Source: Aquirufa lenticrescens
GTDB lineage: Bacteria; Bacteroidota; Bacteroidia; Cytophagales; Spirosomataceae
NCBI RefSeq assembly: GCF_019916085.1
Contig: NZ_CP049834.1
Coordinates: 852,501 to 916,500, forward strand
Direction: 5' to 3'
DNA length: 64,000 nt
Notes under the pieces: model-generated
Told to the model about the DNA's origin: nothing
Seen by the model: the letters and a program-made list of their open reading frames with translations, nothing else
The model's database searches: none
In this document: piece by piece, positions 15,760-24,580 of the stretch
Numbering within the stretch: position 1 is the first letter of the stretch
Layout: each line of letters begins with the position of its first letter
Translations under genes and position numbers: made by a program

Positions 15760-16737
15760 ATGGGATTATTCGATTTTTTTAAAAAGAAACCAGAACCACA
15801 GCAGCAAGAAGAAATTCAAGCATTAGAGCAAGGTTTAGAGAAAACATCCTCGGGATTATTCTCTAAAATCGGCCGTGCGGTAGTGGGAAAATCGAAAGTA
15901 GATGAGGAGGTATTAGACGAATTAGAAGAAATCTTATTGACATCTGATGTGGGTGTAGCCACCACATTGAAGATCATTGAGCGTATTGAGCGTCGTGTAG
16001 AACGTGATAAATACGTTTCCACAGAAGAATTAGACAAGGTTTTACGCGAAGAAGTGGCAGCCCTTTTAGAGGAAAACCAATCGTCTTCTTTAGAAAATGC
16101 TTTCGCTGAGCCGAAACAAAAACCCTATGTCATCATGGTGGTAGGGGTGAATGGAGTGGGAAAAACTACCACCATCGGTAAATTAGCTTCCCAGTTTCAT
16201 CAAAATGGATTGAAGGTCGTACTAGGCGCCGCGGATACTTTCCGTGCAGCAGCAGTAGACCAATTGAAGCTATGGGGCGAACGCGTAGGTATTCCCGTGA
16301 TTGATCACGGAATGAATACGGATCCAGCAGCCGTAGCCTATGATGCCGTAAAACAAGCGGTGGAGATGAATGCGGACATCGTGATTATCGATACCGCAGG
16401 ACGTTTACATACAAAAGTCAACTTGATGACTGAGCTAGGTAAAATCAAGCGCGTCATCCAAAAATTTATTCCTGAAGCACCGCACGAAGTAATGTTAGTA
16501 TTGGACGGATCAACAGGACAAAATGCGTTCATCCAAGCCCAAGAGTTCACTAAAGTAACAGAGATTACCTCCTTAGCGATTACAAAGCTAGACGGCACAG
16601 CCAAAGGCGGGGTGGTGATCGGTATTTCGGATCAGTTCAAGATTCCGGTCAAATACATTGGAGTGGGAGAAAAAATCTCCGATCTCCAAGTATTCAACAA
16701 GACCACGTTCGTGGATTCGCTTTTCGCGAAGAAGTAA
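15760..16737 (+). CDS. ftsY: Signal recognition particle receptor FtsY
   Basis: 325 aa. An SRP-type GTPase that docks SRP-ribosome complexes at the membrane. The acidic A domain is short (~20 aa), followed by the N domain helices and the G domain with P-loop GVNGVGKTTTIGKLA (~residue 130), DTFRAAAVDQL, DTAGRLHT, and TKLDGTAKGG. The family-typical IGVGEKISDLQVF is near the end. It has its own promoter and ends exactly abutting the glnS stop on the other strand with no spacer. Confidence 0.97.
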   Translation: MGLFDFFKKKPEPQQQEEIQALEQGLEKTSSGLFSKIGRAVVGKSKVDEEVLDELEEILLTSDVGVATTLKIIERIERRVERDKYVSTEELDKVLREEVAALLEENQSSSLENAFAEPKQKPYVIMVVGVNGVGKTTTIGKLASQFHQNGLKVVLGAADTFRAAAVDQLKLWGERVGIPVIDHGMNTDPAAVAYDAVKQAVEMNADIVIIDTAGRLHTKVNLMTELGKIKRVIQKFIPEAPHEVMLVLDGSTGQNAFIQAQEFTKVTEITSLAITKLDGTAKGGVVIGISDQFKIPVKYIGVGEKISDLQVFNKTTFVDSLFAKK

Positions 16738-18408
16738 TTATTTAGCCTTTTCTTTGGCCCAAGTATCTTTCAAGGTAACCGTGCGGTTAAATACGAGCTT
16801 ATCTGAGGTAGAATCTGCATCTAAGCTATAATAGCCTTTACGGATAAACTGTAACGCTTGACCCTCTTTCGCTTCTTTCAAACCTGGCTCCACATAGACC
16901 TTAGGTACAATTTGAAGTGATTCCGGATTGATAAATTTCAAGAAATCGTCGCCTAATTCCGACGCATCTTCTACAATCAGTAAGCGATCGAAGTTACGAA
17001 CCTCCGCTTCTACTGCGTGAGCGACAGAAACCCAGTGAATCGTTCCTTTCACGGAAATACCACTCGTATCTTGACCTGACTTACTTTCAAGAATGTATTC
17101 CGCATGCACTTCCGTCACATTGCCTTCTGCATCTGTTTTGAAATCGGTGCAAGTAACGATGTAAGCTCCTTTCAAACGCACCTGCAATCCTACGCCTAAA
17201 CGGAAGAATTTCTTAGGCGGATCAATCATAAAATCATCGCGCTCGATGTATAATTCATTGGAGAATGGAACCGAACGCTTCGTGATTACCTCGGCTTCTG
17301 GATTATTTTCAATGAGTAAATCTTCTGTTTTATCCGATGGATAATTCGTGATTACTAGTTTAATCGGATCAAGAACTGCCATCACGCGGTCTGCGGACTT
17401 GTTTAAATCTTCGCGAATACAGAACTCTAATAAACTCAAGTCAATCAAATTATCACGCTTCGCTACCCCGATACGCTCGCAGAAGTTGCGAATCGAAGCC
17501 GGCGTAAAGCCACGTCTGCGTAAACCTGAAATCGTAGGCATGCGGGGATCATCCCAGCCACTGACTACTTTTTCATTCACTAATTGCAATAATTTACGCT
17601 TACTCATCACCGTATGGGACAAGTTCAAACGAGCGAATTCATATTGATGAGAAGGGAAAATCCCTAATTTATCTAAGAACCAATCGTATAATGGACGGTG
17701 AACGTCGAATTCTAAGGTACAAATAGAGTGGGTGATTTCTTCGATGGAATCACTTTGGCCGTGTGCAAAATCGTACATCGGATAGATGCACCATTTGTCT
17801 CCTGAACGGTGGTGTTTCACGTGGCGAATACGGTACATTAACGGATCACGCATGTGCATGTTCGGATGCGCCATGTCGATTTTAGCGCGTAATACTTTTT
17901 CGCCATCGGCATATTTTCCCGCTCGCATATCACGGAATAGGGTCAAATTCTCCTCTACACTTCGGTTTCTGAAAGGACTGTGCGTCCCAGGTGTGGTAGG
18001 CGTTCCTTTTTGAGCTGCGATCTCTGCTGCCGTAGAATCGTCTACGTAAGCGAAAGAAAGTGTGATTAACTTCTCCGCGAATTGGTATAAATCTTCGAAA
18101 TAGTCTGACGTATACAATTCGTTCGCCCAGGTAAATCCTAACCAGGAAACGTCCTTCTTAATCGACTCCACATATTCTGTCTCCTCTGTCACTGGGTTCG
18201 TATCATCAAAACGCAAATTCGTCCCTCCGCCAAAACGCTGAGCTAACCCAAAATTCAAGCAAATACTCTTCGCGTGACCGATGTGCAAGTAGCCATTCGG
18301 CTCAGGTGGAAAACGAGTCAAAATACCTTGTGGATATTTTCCTGACGCGATGCCTTCCTGAACGATTTCTTCTAAGAAATTAAGGGATTTGGGTTTTAAT
18401 TCTTCCAT
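16738..18408 (-). CDS. glnS: Glutamine--tRNA ligase
   Basis: 556 aa, the size of E. coli GlnRS (554). Class I signatures: PPEPNGYLHIGHAKS (HIGH motif, ~residue 36) and VMSKRKL (KMSKS variant). LRFDDTNP and the C-terminal anticodon-binding beta-barrels match GlnRS rather than GluRS. It charges tRNA-Gln directly. It is monocistronic, with a TATTTTTG promoter element at 18459-18452. Confidence 0.97.
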   Translation of the reverse strand: MEELKPKSLNFLEEIVQEGIASGKYPQGILTRFPPEPNGYLHIGHAKSICLNFGLAQRFGGGTNLRFDDTNPVTEETEYVESIKKDVSWLGFTWANELYTSDYFEDLYQFAEKLITLSFAYVDDSTAAEIAAQKGTPTTPGTHSPFRNRSVEENLTLFRDMRAGKYADGEKVLRAKIDMAHPNMHMRDPLMYRIRHVKHHRSGDKWCIYPMYDFAHGQSDSIEEITHSICTLEFDVHRPLYDWFLDKLGIFPSHQYEFARLNLSHTVMSKRKLLQLVNEKVVSGWDDPRMPTISGLRRRGFTPASIRNFCERIGVAKRDNLIDLSLLEFCIREDLNKSADRVMAVLDPIKLVITNYPSDKTEDLLIENNPEAEVITKRSVPFSNELYIERDDFMIDPPKKFFRLGVGLQVRLKGAYIVTCTDFKTDAEGNVTEVHAEYILESKSGQDTSGISVKGTIHWVSVAHAVEAEVRNFDRLLIVEDASELGDDFLKFINPESLQIVPKVYVEPGLKEAKEGQALQFIRKGYYSLDADSTSDKLVFNRTVTLKDTWAKEKAK

Positions 18409-18451
18409 GTATACTTTTTCGTGTCGACGAATAAATTTGAGCTGTAAGGTT

Positions 18452-18459
18452 CAAAAATA
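18452..18459 (-). promoter_or_regulatory. glnS promoter -7 element
   Basis: On the minus strand TATTTTTG fits TAnnTTTG, 43 bases upstream of the glnS ATG. A TTTTG at 18476-18472 is present, but its 12-base spacing is short for a -33 element. Confidence 0.45.
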
Positions 18460-18502
18460 AACATTATTTGCCAAAATCCGTAATTTGCAGACCGATATAC
18501 CT

Positions 18503-19540
18503 ATGAGAAAACACATCCTACTCTTCGTCCTTCTATTTTTAGGTGCTTTCCAAAGCTTCAGCCAATGGAATTCCCTCACCCTTGACACCAAAGCCTCGTT
18601 TAGAGCCATTCGATCCTTCGGTTCGCACATTTGGATAGGCGGAACACGCGGCACCGTCCTTCACTCGAGCGATGGAGGCGAACACTTCAGCGTTTCACAG
18701 ATTCCGGGGGCTGATTCCTTGGACTTCCGAGATCTGGCGATACTTGACGAAAATACGATCTTATTGATGAGCGCAGGCCCAGCAGAGAATGGGGCTGCGA
18801 AGGTTTTTCGCACAGAGAATGGAGGTAAAAGCTGGGGATTAGCCTTCCAAATCAAGGAGAAGGGCTATTTCTTTGATGCCATTCTTTGGGAGGGCAAACA
18901 AGGATTGATTTTATCCGACCCAGCAGGTCCATTCTATGGTTTGATTCGCATCAGCGATAAAGGACGAAACTACGAATTATTGACCCCCACGAACCATCCC
19001 GCTTTACAAAAAGGAGAAGCCGCTTTCGCAGCGAGTGGATCTAGCTTACAGAAGACAAAAAAGGGCTATTACATTGTCACCGGAGGAGGTGAAAAGGCGC
19101 GGGTCTTATTTAGCGCAGATGTATTGAATTGGGAAAGCAGGTACGCCGAAATTCCAGGCGGCGAGGGAACCGGATTTTTCAGTCTAGGTGTTCGAGACGC
19201 GAAGAATTTATGGGTCGCCGGAGGAAATTATTCCCGCATCAAAGAGGGGCCCGTACCTGTTTTAGAAAGCAAGGATGGGGGCACGACATGGTCGCCAGTG
19301 GCTGGTGCACCTGGGTATTATGTGGAAAAAATTCTGTGGGCAGCGCCGTATTGGATTTTATCAGGGCCGGCGGAGAGCTCGGCATTTGACCCTAAAACGA
19401 AGCGTTGGATTAGCTTAGGCAAAAGTCCTTACCATAACATTTGTCAGGTGGGAGATCGCGTATATGGTGTAGGTGGAAGAGGCCAAATCGGTTACATTAG
19501 CCTCTCCCAAATACAGCAACTATTTCTTTCTAAAGAATAA
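18503..19540 (+). CDS. Exported beta-propeller (BNR/Ycf48-like) protein
   Basis: 345 aa with a signal peptide (MRKHILLFVLLFLGAFQSFS). The mature part shows several propeller blades with Asp-box-like turns: HSSDGGEHF, RTENGGKSW, ESKDGGTTW. Such proteins are commonly labelled 'oxidoreductase' or Ycf48-like, but no catalytic residues can be assigned; a binding or assembly role outside the cytoplasm is more likely. No type IX sorting domain is visible at its end. The start at 18503 (ATG) puts the signal peptide first; a TTG six codons earlier is possible but less likely. It overlaps der tail to tail by 21 bases. Confidence 0.8.
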   Translation: MRKHILLFVLLFLGAFQSFSQWNSLTLDTKASFRAIRSFGSHIWIGGTRGTVLHSSDGGEHFSVSQIPGADSLDFRDLAILDENTILLMSAGPAENGAAKVFRTENGGKSWGLAFQIKEKGYFFDAILWEGKQGLILSDPAGPFYGLIRISDKGRNYELLTPTNHPALQKGEAAFAASGSSLQKTKKGYYIVTGGGEKARVLFSADVLNWESRYAEIPGGEGTGFFSLGVRDAKNLWVAGGNYSRIKEGPVPVLESKDGGTTWSPVAGAPGYYVEKILWAAPYWILSGPAESSAFDPKTKRWISLGKSPYHNICQVGDRVYGVGGRGQIGYISLSQIQQLFLSKE

Positions 19541-20842
19541 AGAAATAGGCGTTCCTTCTAAATCGAATGCTTTACGCATTTGATTCTCTAAGTAACGCTC
19601 GTAACTTTCCTTGATGTACTGCGGTAAATTGCAGAAGAAAATGAAGGTCGGATACGGAGTCGAAACCTGTGTACAATATTTAATCTTGATGTATTTTCCT
19701 TTCCAAGCGGGTGGCGGATAACTCGCGATCACATCTAACATCACATCATTTAATTTCGATGTTGAAATCTTCTGTGTACGGTTTTCGTATACTTTAAGCA
19801 TTAATTCTAACGCTTGGAAGATACGCTTCTTCTCCATGACCGAAGTAAAGATCACTGGCATGTAATTCAACGGCGCCATACGTTCTTTAATCGCTTTCTC
19901 TAATTGAATAGCAGTATTCGTGTCTTTCGCCACTAAATCCCACTTATTTATCATCAAGACAATTCCTTTCTTCGCCTTGTCCGCCATGCTGACAATGTTC
20001 ATATCCTGCGCCTCTAATCCCGTTAATGGATCGATTGTCGTCGCATCAATGATAATAATCGCCACATCGCATTCCTCCAAAGCTTTCATCGAACGCAAAA
20101 CCGAGTAATACTCGATGTTATCGTCGATACGCGCTTTTCGGCGAATACCGGCTGTATCTGTGATGATAAAATCCTTCCCAAACATGGTATAGTGATTTTG
20201 AATTGCATCCCGTGTGGTTCCCGCTTCATCTGTCACAATAGAGCGATCTTTCCCTAGGATTGAATTCAAGAAAGAAGATTTTCCTACGTTAGGACGACCT
20301 AAGATCGCCACGCGAGGAATCCCTAATTCTGGATTTTCGATTCCTTCATCCTTGAAATGAGAAACCATCGCATCGAGCATATCACCCGTACCGCTTCCAC
20401 TTTCAGCCGCAATCGCAAAGGGATCACCTAAACCTAATTCATAAAATTCAGCCGCAGCATAAGCCTTCTCGTGTGTATCGGCTTTATTAGCAATCAAAAT
20501 AACCGGCTTCTTTGAACGACGTAAAACGTTCGCAAAATCCTTATCTAAATCCGTTAAACCTGTAGAACAATCGACCACAAACAATAAAACTGCCGCTTCT
20601 TCAATCGCTAGTTCTACTTGTTCTCTGATGGCTCCCTCAAATTTATCTTCAGATCCATGTACGTATCCTCCCGTATCAATCACGGTGAAGAAACGTCCAA
20701 TCCATTGACCGTAACCATAATGGCGGTCGCGCGTCACCCCGGACACATTGTCCATGATAGCCTTCTTTTGTTCAATCAAGCGATTGAACAAAGTAGATTT
20801 CCCTACATTGGGACGCCCCACAATTGCAATAATATTTGACAT
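19520..20842 (-). CDS. der: Ribosome biogenesis GTPase Der (EngA)
   Basis: 440 aa with two tandem GTPase domains and a C-terminal KH-like domain. G1 motifs are GRPNVGKSTLFNRL (residues ~8-21) and GRPNVGKSSFLNSIL (~183-197); G4 motifs are NKAD and NKWD; DTGGY and DTAGIRRK are the two G3 motifs. Der acts in maturation of the 50S subunit. It is co-transcribed downstream of era (11-base gap), so two ribosome-assembly GTPases form one operon. Confidence 0.98.
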   Translation of the reverse strand: MSNIIAIVGRPNVGKSTLFNRLIEQKKAIMDNVSGVTRDRHYGYGQWIGRFFTVIDTGGYVHGSEDKFEGAIREQVELAIEEAAVLLFVVDCSTGLTDLDKDFANVLRRSKKPVILIANKADTHEKAYAAAEFYELGLGDPFAIAAESGSGTGDMLDAMVSHFKDEGIENPELGIPRVAILGRPNVGKSSFLNSILGKDRSIVTDEAGTTRDAIQNHYTMFGKDFIITDTAGIRRKARIDDNIEYYSVLRSMKALEECDVAIIIIDATTIDPLTGLEAQDMNIVSMADKAKKGIVLMINKWDLVAKDTNTAIQLEKAIKERMAPLNYMPVIFTSVMEKKRIFQALELMLKVYENRTQKISTSKLNDVMLDVIASYPPPAWKGKYIKIKYCTQVSTPYPTFIFFCNLPQYIKESYERYLENQMRKAFDLEGTPISLFFRKK

Positions 20843-20853
20843 TCTATGTTAAA

Positions 20854-21756
20854 TTAATCGAGCGAATACCCGAATGAACGCAGTTTGTCCGTCTTCGCAC
20901 GCCAATCAGGCTCCACTTTGACAAACTGCTCTAAAAATACTTTTTTACCAAAAAACTTCTCTAAATCCTCTCTCGCTTGGATACCCACTTTCTTGATATT
21001 TTCCCCTTTATGCCCAAGGATAATCGCACGCTGCGATACCCTTTCGACATATATCTCCGTAGCGATACGTAAAATGGTAGGTTCCTCTTTAAAGGAAGTC
21101 ACCACTACCTCGCACGAATAAGGAATCTCTTTTTTATAATTCAAGAAAATCTTCTCTCTAACAATCTCGGAGGCAAAAAACTTTTCCGGCTTATCTGTCA
21201 GTTCCTCCTTATCAAAAAAGGGTGGATGAACTGGCAAATGCTCCATGAGGTGGCTAAAGATTTGGTCCAAATGAACCGATTCTAAAGCCGAAATAGGGAT
21301 AATCGGCTTGCCAGGAAAAATCCCCTGCCAATACGCGACCTTCTCCTCTAACTTTTCCATGGTCACTAAATCGATCTTGTTTAACAAAACAAGAATAGGC
21401 GTCTCTGTGAAATCTTTCCAATTGGTCAAAAAGTCCAAATCTTCAAATTCATCAAACACATCCGTCACATACAACACTACATCCGCATCCTCAAGAGAGC
21501 TTTTCACGAACTGCATCATGGATTTATGCAATTCATATTTAGGTAACAGAACCCCAGGTGTATCTGAGTAAACAATCTGGTATTCAGTACCCTTATGCTC
21601 TCCATTTAACATCCCCAAAATCCGGTGACGCGTCGTCTGCGCCTTCGAACTCACAATCGAAAGTCGCTCCCCTACCAACGCATTCATCAGCGTACTCTTA
21701 CCCACATTGGGTTTTCCAATAATGCTGATAAAGCCTGCTTTGTGTTCCGGGGTCAT
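20854..21756 (-). CDS. era: GTPase Era
   Basis: 300 aa. The N-terminal GTPase domain has GKPNVGKSTLMNAL (~residue 15), the switch region SSKAQTTRHRI, DTPGV and NKID; the C-terminal KH domain contains HKGENIKKVGIQAREDLE. Era binds the 3' end of 16S rRNA and is needed for 30S maturation. It is the first gene of era-der, divergent from the initiator tRNA gene. Confidence 0.98.
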   Translation of the reverse strand: MTPEHKAGFISIIGKPNVGKSTLMNALVGERLSIVSSKAQTTRHRILGMLNGEHKGTEYQIVYSDTPGVLLPKYELHKSMMQFVKSSLEDADVVLYVTDVFDEFEDLDFLTNWKDFTETPILVLLNKIDLVTMEKLEEKVAYWQGIFPGKPIIPISALESVHLDQIFSHLMEHLPVHPPFFDKEELTDKPEKFFASEIVREKIFLNYKKEIPYSCEVVVTSFKEEPTILRIATEIYVERVSQRAIILGHKGENIKKVGIQAREDLEKFFGKKVFLEQFVKVEPDWRAKTDKLRSFGYSLD

Positions 21757-21815
21757 AAAATGTAAGTAAATTCTGCCTCAAAAAGGATAGGCAAGAATAA
21801 TTTCTACAAAGATAC

Positions 21816-21846
21816 TTGTTTTTTCTGAAAGAAACGTGCATCTTTG
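21816..21846 (+). promoter_or_regulatory. Promoter of the initiator tRNA gene
   Basis: TTG (21816-21818), 20 bases, then CATCTTTG (21839-21846), one base off TAnnTTTG. It ends 15 bases before the tRNA 5' end. Confidence 0.6.
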
Positions 21847-21861
21847 CACTCCCAATTATAT

Positions 21862-21934
<73 letters not shown>

Positions 21935-21940
21935 CATCGA

Positions 21941-21970
21941 AAAGAGGTCTTGCAAAAGACCTCTTTTTTT
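21941..21970 (+). terminator. Terminator after tRNA-fMet
   Basis: An 11-bp stem AAAGAGGTCTT (21941-21951) with AAGACCTCTTT (21956-21966), a GCAA tetraloop and a T-run of seven, beginning 7 bases after the tRNA. Confidence 0.92.
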
Positions 21971-21995
21971 ATGCCCTGCACCCAAGTGCTTGATG

Positions 21996-22059
21996 ACCGC
22001 TAAATAAATACACTAACCGCTAAATAATTCTTTCTCATAGCTTTAATTCAAATACACTA
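21996..22059 (+). promoter_or_regulatory. Phased direct repeats upstream of the LytTR gene
   Basis: The 12-mer ACCGCTAAATAA occurs at 21996-22007 and 22016-22027, a period of exactly 20 bases (about two helical turns). The 10-mer AAATACACTA occurs at 22006-22015 and 22050-22059. LytTR domains bind pairs of short direct repeats with about 21-base periodicity, so these are candidate autoregulatory sites. A TAGGTTTA element (22058-22065) could be the -7 box. Confidence 0.55.
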
Positions 22060-22085
22060 GGTTTACAGGAAGTAAATACGTGCTA

Positions 22086-22400
22086 ATGAGAAAAACTTTG
22101 AAAATTCCCGGAATTGATCAGTGTCCAGTAGATGACATTGTCAGCATTGAAGGCAAGGGAAACTACACAACGATTTTTTTAAAGAACGGCCAAAGTATCT
22201 TAATGGCCAAGACACTAAAAAAGTTTGAATCGCAATTGCGCTTAGGCACCTTTCTTCGCATCCACAAGTCGTATCTTGTTAACAAGGTGAATGTAACTGG
22301 CCACGATTTACTTGAGACTAAGACGGTCAAAACAATCCTGAACCAATCACTCCCTGTTTCTCGCAGAAAATTAGATTTAGTCAGAGGGCAATTAGCCTAA
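22086..22400 (+). CDS. Stand-alone LytTR-type DNA-binding protein
   Basis: 104 aa consisting almost entirely of one LytTR domain: IVSIEGKGNYTTIFLKNG, then KTLKKFE, FLRIHKSYLVN and LPVSRRK, the characteristic strand-helix order. There is no receiver domain, membrane segment or histidine kinase neighbour, so the signal input is unknown; it may act constitutively or with a separate partner. The ATG at 22086 is chosen; a GTG two codons earlier (22080) is also possible. Direct repeats lie 27-90 bases upstream. It ends in a terminator shared with the OmpA-like gene on the other strand. Confidence 0.88.
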   Translation: MRKTLKIPGIDQCPVDDIVSIEGKGNYTTIFLKNGQSILMAKTLKKFESQLRLGTFLRIHKSYLVNKVNVTGHDLLETKTVKTILNQSLPVSRRKLDLVRGQLA

Positions 22401-22410
22401 AGTATCCCAT

Positions 22411-22446
22411 AAAAAAAGGGCCTCGATTTTCATCGAGGCCCTTTTC
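22411..22446. terminator. Bidirectional terminator between the LytTR gene and the OmpA-like gene
   Basis: A 10-bp GC-rich stem GGGCCTCGAT (22418-22427) with ATCGAGGCCC, with A-run before and T-run after, lies between two convergent genes and can serve both. Confidence 0.92.
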
Positions 22447-22463
22447 ATTTGTCTTCTACTTTT

Positions 22464-23363
22464 TTATTTCGCTTGTGGCGCCATTAAGCTAAAGAACTGA
22501 TCTAATTTAGGCGTTACAATGATCTCCGTACGGCGATTTTGCTTACGTCCCTTAGATGTTTTGTTTGCTGATGCTGGCTCATACTCTCCACGGCCACCGG
22601 CTGTTAAGCGCTCTGGATCCACATCAAATTTAGTTTGCAATACACGAACCACAGAAGTAGCACGCTTAGCAGATAAATCCCAGTTATCTTGAATACAATC
22701 AGTAGAGATAGGCACAGTATCTGTGTGACCTTCTACTAATACATCAAGTTCTTTGTGATCGTTTAACACTTTCGCAACTTTCGCTAATACAGCTACTGCT
22801 TTCGCGTTTACAACTGCACTACCTGAAGCAAACATCAAGTTATCAGAGATCGAGATATAAACAACCCCTTTCTTCACTTCTACCGTTACATCTTCATCAT
22901 TCACATCTGCTAATGAACGCTTCAAGTTCATTACTAATGATAAATTCATTGAATCCTTACGTTGGATAGATGAATTCAAGTCTTTGATGTATTTTCCTTG
23001 TTCGTTCAACGCATCTAATGACTTGCGGATACTTTCCGCACCTGATTTGTTGATTACTGAAAGATCAGATAAACGATCTAATAAGTTTGTATTTGTCTTT
23101 TTGAAGTAATCTAATTGCTCTTGTAAAGCTTTCAATTGACCATTCTTTGCTTCTAAATCTGTATCTCTCTTTTTCAATTCACCTTGAAGGCTAGCTGTTA
23201 AAGATTGGCAATCTGATAAATCTGCTTTTGATTTAGATAAAGCTGAGCTACTAGATGCTTGTAATTGAGTTAATTGTGATTCCAAATCCGCTAATTTCTT
23301 CTTTCCTACACAAGAGGTAAATAAGAAGGGCATCATTGCGAATACCAAGAGTAGTTTTTTCAT
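22464..23363 (-). CDS. OmpA-family lipoprotein with coiled coil
   Basis: 299 aa. The signal peptide ends in the lipobox LFTSC (Cys ~18), so it is a lipoprotein. A long heptad-rich region (residues ~24-130, with LADLESQLTQLQ and LQGELKKRD) follows, then an OmpA C-terminal domain (~160-285) with the peptidoglycan-binding motif VEGHTDTVPI and NRRTEIIV. It probably tethers the outer membrane to the cell wall, or forms a MotB-like anchor. It is monocistronic with a TATTTTTG promoter element at 23397-23390. The exact role within the OmpA family is not determinable. Confidence 0.9.
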   Translation of the reverse strand: MKKLLLVFAMMPFLFTSCVGKKKLADLESQLTQLQASSSSALSKSKADLSDCQSLTASLQGELKKRDTDLEAKNGQLKALQEQLDYFKKTNTNLLDRLSDLSVINKSGAESIRKSLDALNEQGKYIKDLNSSIQRKDSMNLSLVMNLKRSLADVNDEDVTVEVKKGVVYISISDNLMFASGSAVVNAKAVAVLAKVAKVLNDHKELDVLVEGHTDTVPISTDCIQDNWDLSAKRATSVVRVLQTKFDVDPERLTAGGRGEYEPASANKTSKGRKQNRRTEIIVTPKLDQFFSLMAPQAK

Positions 23364-23389
23364 AACGCAGTTTTTGTTTAATTATCGAG

Positions 23390-23397
23390 CAAAAATA
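23390..23397 (-). promoter_or_regulatory. Promoter -7 element of the OmpA-like lipoprotein gene
   Basis: On the minus strand TATTTTTG matches TAnnTTTG, 26 bases before the start codon. A clear -33 TTTG is not seen. Confidence 0.5.
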
Positions 23398-23438
23398 AGG
23401 ATCTCCTTTAATAAACGTATCCCGAAATACGTTTTTTT

Positions 23439-23885
23439 CTAGATTGTTTTTAAAATTTCTCCGGCATCTTCCTCCATCACTTGATTTACGGTGGACATCA
23501 CCTCAAAAAATACGGCTAATTTTTCAGGCTCTACGCGATCGTAGATTAACTTATTGAAGGCAATTACTCCCTTCCGGGCTTGGTCGCGTTTCTTTTTGCC
23601 TATTTCTGTTAAAAAGATTTTCACCACCCGCTTATCTTCATAATTCGCAGAACGCTCAATCCACTTCTTTTCTTCCAAGGTTTTTAACATACGGGTTAAC
23701 GATCTTGCCTCTAATCCGAGTGCCGGGGCAATCTTCGTGGCAGGGGTTCCATCTTTATCAATATGCAAAAGCACATATCCGATGGCCATCGTCATATCAA
23801 ACTGAGCAGAATAGGTGTTGTACATTCGGCTGATGGCGTACCAACCGGTCTTTATGTGAAAATCAATCGTTTCTTCTGCTTTCAT
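23439..23885 (-). CDS. MarR family transcriptional regulator
   Basis: 148 aa. A winged-helix regulator: LGLEARSLTRMLKTLEEKKWIERS is the recognition-helix region and NYEDKRVVKIFLTEIGKK the wing (the D-K-R feature of MarR proteins), with dimerisation helices at both ends. It probably represses its own or nearby genes in response to a small ligand; the ligand is unknown. It lies between the OmpA-like gene and the atpDC operon, all on the minus strand, but has its own promoter with an AGGTA-N8-TACCT inverted repeat over the -7 element. A BLAST-type comparison would be needed to name a subfamily. Confidence 0.93.
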   Translation of the reverse strand: MKAEETIDFHIKTGWYAISRMYNTYSAQFDMTMAIGYVLLHIDKDGTPATKIAPALGLEARSLTRMLKTLEEKKWIERSANYEDKRVVKIFLTEIGKKKRDQARKGVIAFNKLIYDRVEPEKLAVFFEVMSTVNQVMEEDAGEILKTI

Positions 23886-23908
23886 AGGAATCCCGCATTT
23901 GTATACTA

Positions 23909-23938
23909 ATAAGGTATGCTACCCTACCTTTGGACAAA
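23909..23938 (-). promoter_or_regulatory. marR-like promoter with overlapping inverted repeat
   Basis: On the minus strand TTTG (23938-23935), 18 bases, then TACCTTAT (23916-23909), a fair -33/-7 match. An inverted repeat AGGTA (23912-23916) with TACCT (23925-23929) covers the -7 box, a good position for repression. Confidence 0.45.
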
Positions 23939-23946
23939 AATGAACT

Positions 23947-23977
23947 AAAAAAAAATAGGATGCAAGCATCCTATTTT
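23947..23977 (-). terminator. Terminator of the atpD-atpC-lipoprotein operon
   Basis: A 9-bp stem AATAGGATG (23954-23962) with CATCCTATT (23967-23975), followed on the minus strand by nine T, 24 bases after the lipoprotein stop. Confidence 0.88.
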
Positions 23978-24000
23978 CAAATTCCGATAAAACCAACCGA

Positions 24001-24573
24001 TTATTGAACTCGATTACCCTTCATTCTTTTCGAATTAACCTTTAAGCCATTCAAAGAAGATTTCATAATCATCAAACGAACTCTTGGCGTTTTCGTCACC
24101 GACTTCGTCAAACCCTCATACTTTTCATTATAAACTAGGTATTTGCTACCTTCAAAGTTCAAACGAGAGATAGATGAGTTTCCTGTTTCATCAACCAACT
24201 GATAGAAATACTCTCCGCGTTCCCCTAAAACAGGCGCAAAGATCAAGCTATTCGACTCTTTCGCTGGATTGTCAAAAGAAACATACAATTTGTCTCCTTC
24301 TTCCTTTAATAAAGCACCCGGAGTTTGTTTCTCTAAACTAACACGATTAATTGACTTACCGTTTTTGAAAACCAACGCCCCCGCTTTCACGTTAGCATCC
24401 GTCGAACTCATTTCTCTTTCTAAAATCAAGCCATTGTCATTGTAGAACTGAATCTTCTGCAACGGAATATTACTTTCCTTCACGGTTGCTAAAATAGATC
24501 CTGTTAAAAAGGCCTTCTCCGAGCAGGAGCTAAATAAGACCGTTGCAAACAATAAAATGGCCAGTTTTTTCAT
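24001..24573 (-). CDS. Hypothetical lipoprotein downstream of atpC
   Basis: 190 aa. N-terminal signal with lipobox LFSSC (Cys ~17). The rest is a beta-rich, basic-ended protein with no domain I recognise; the tail is rich in Lys and Arg (SKRMKGNRVQ). It starts 8 bases after atpC and shares its terminator, so it is co-transcribed with the F1 subunits, but nothing in the protein points to ATP synthase. It is not a fragment of another gene as far as I can see. Confidence 0.75.
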   Translation of the reverse strand: MKKLAILLFATVLFSSCSEKAFLTGSILATVKESNIPLQKIQFYNDNGLILEREMSSTDANVKAGALVFKNGKSINRVSLEKQTPGALLKEEGDKLYVSFDNPAKESNSLIFAPVLGERGEYFYQLVDETGNSSISRLNFEGSKYLVYNEKYEGLTKSVTKTPRVRLMIMKSSLNGLKVNSKRMKGNRVQ

Positions 24574-24580
24574 GAGAATG

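Noticed and set aside
23925-23932. Plus-strand TACCTTTG promoter box
   Set aside because: No plus-strand gene follows for 2.6 kb; it is probably chance or part of the inverted repeat at the marR-like promoter.
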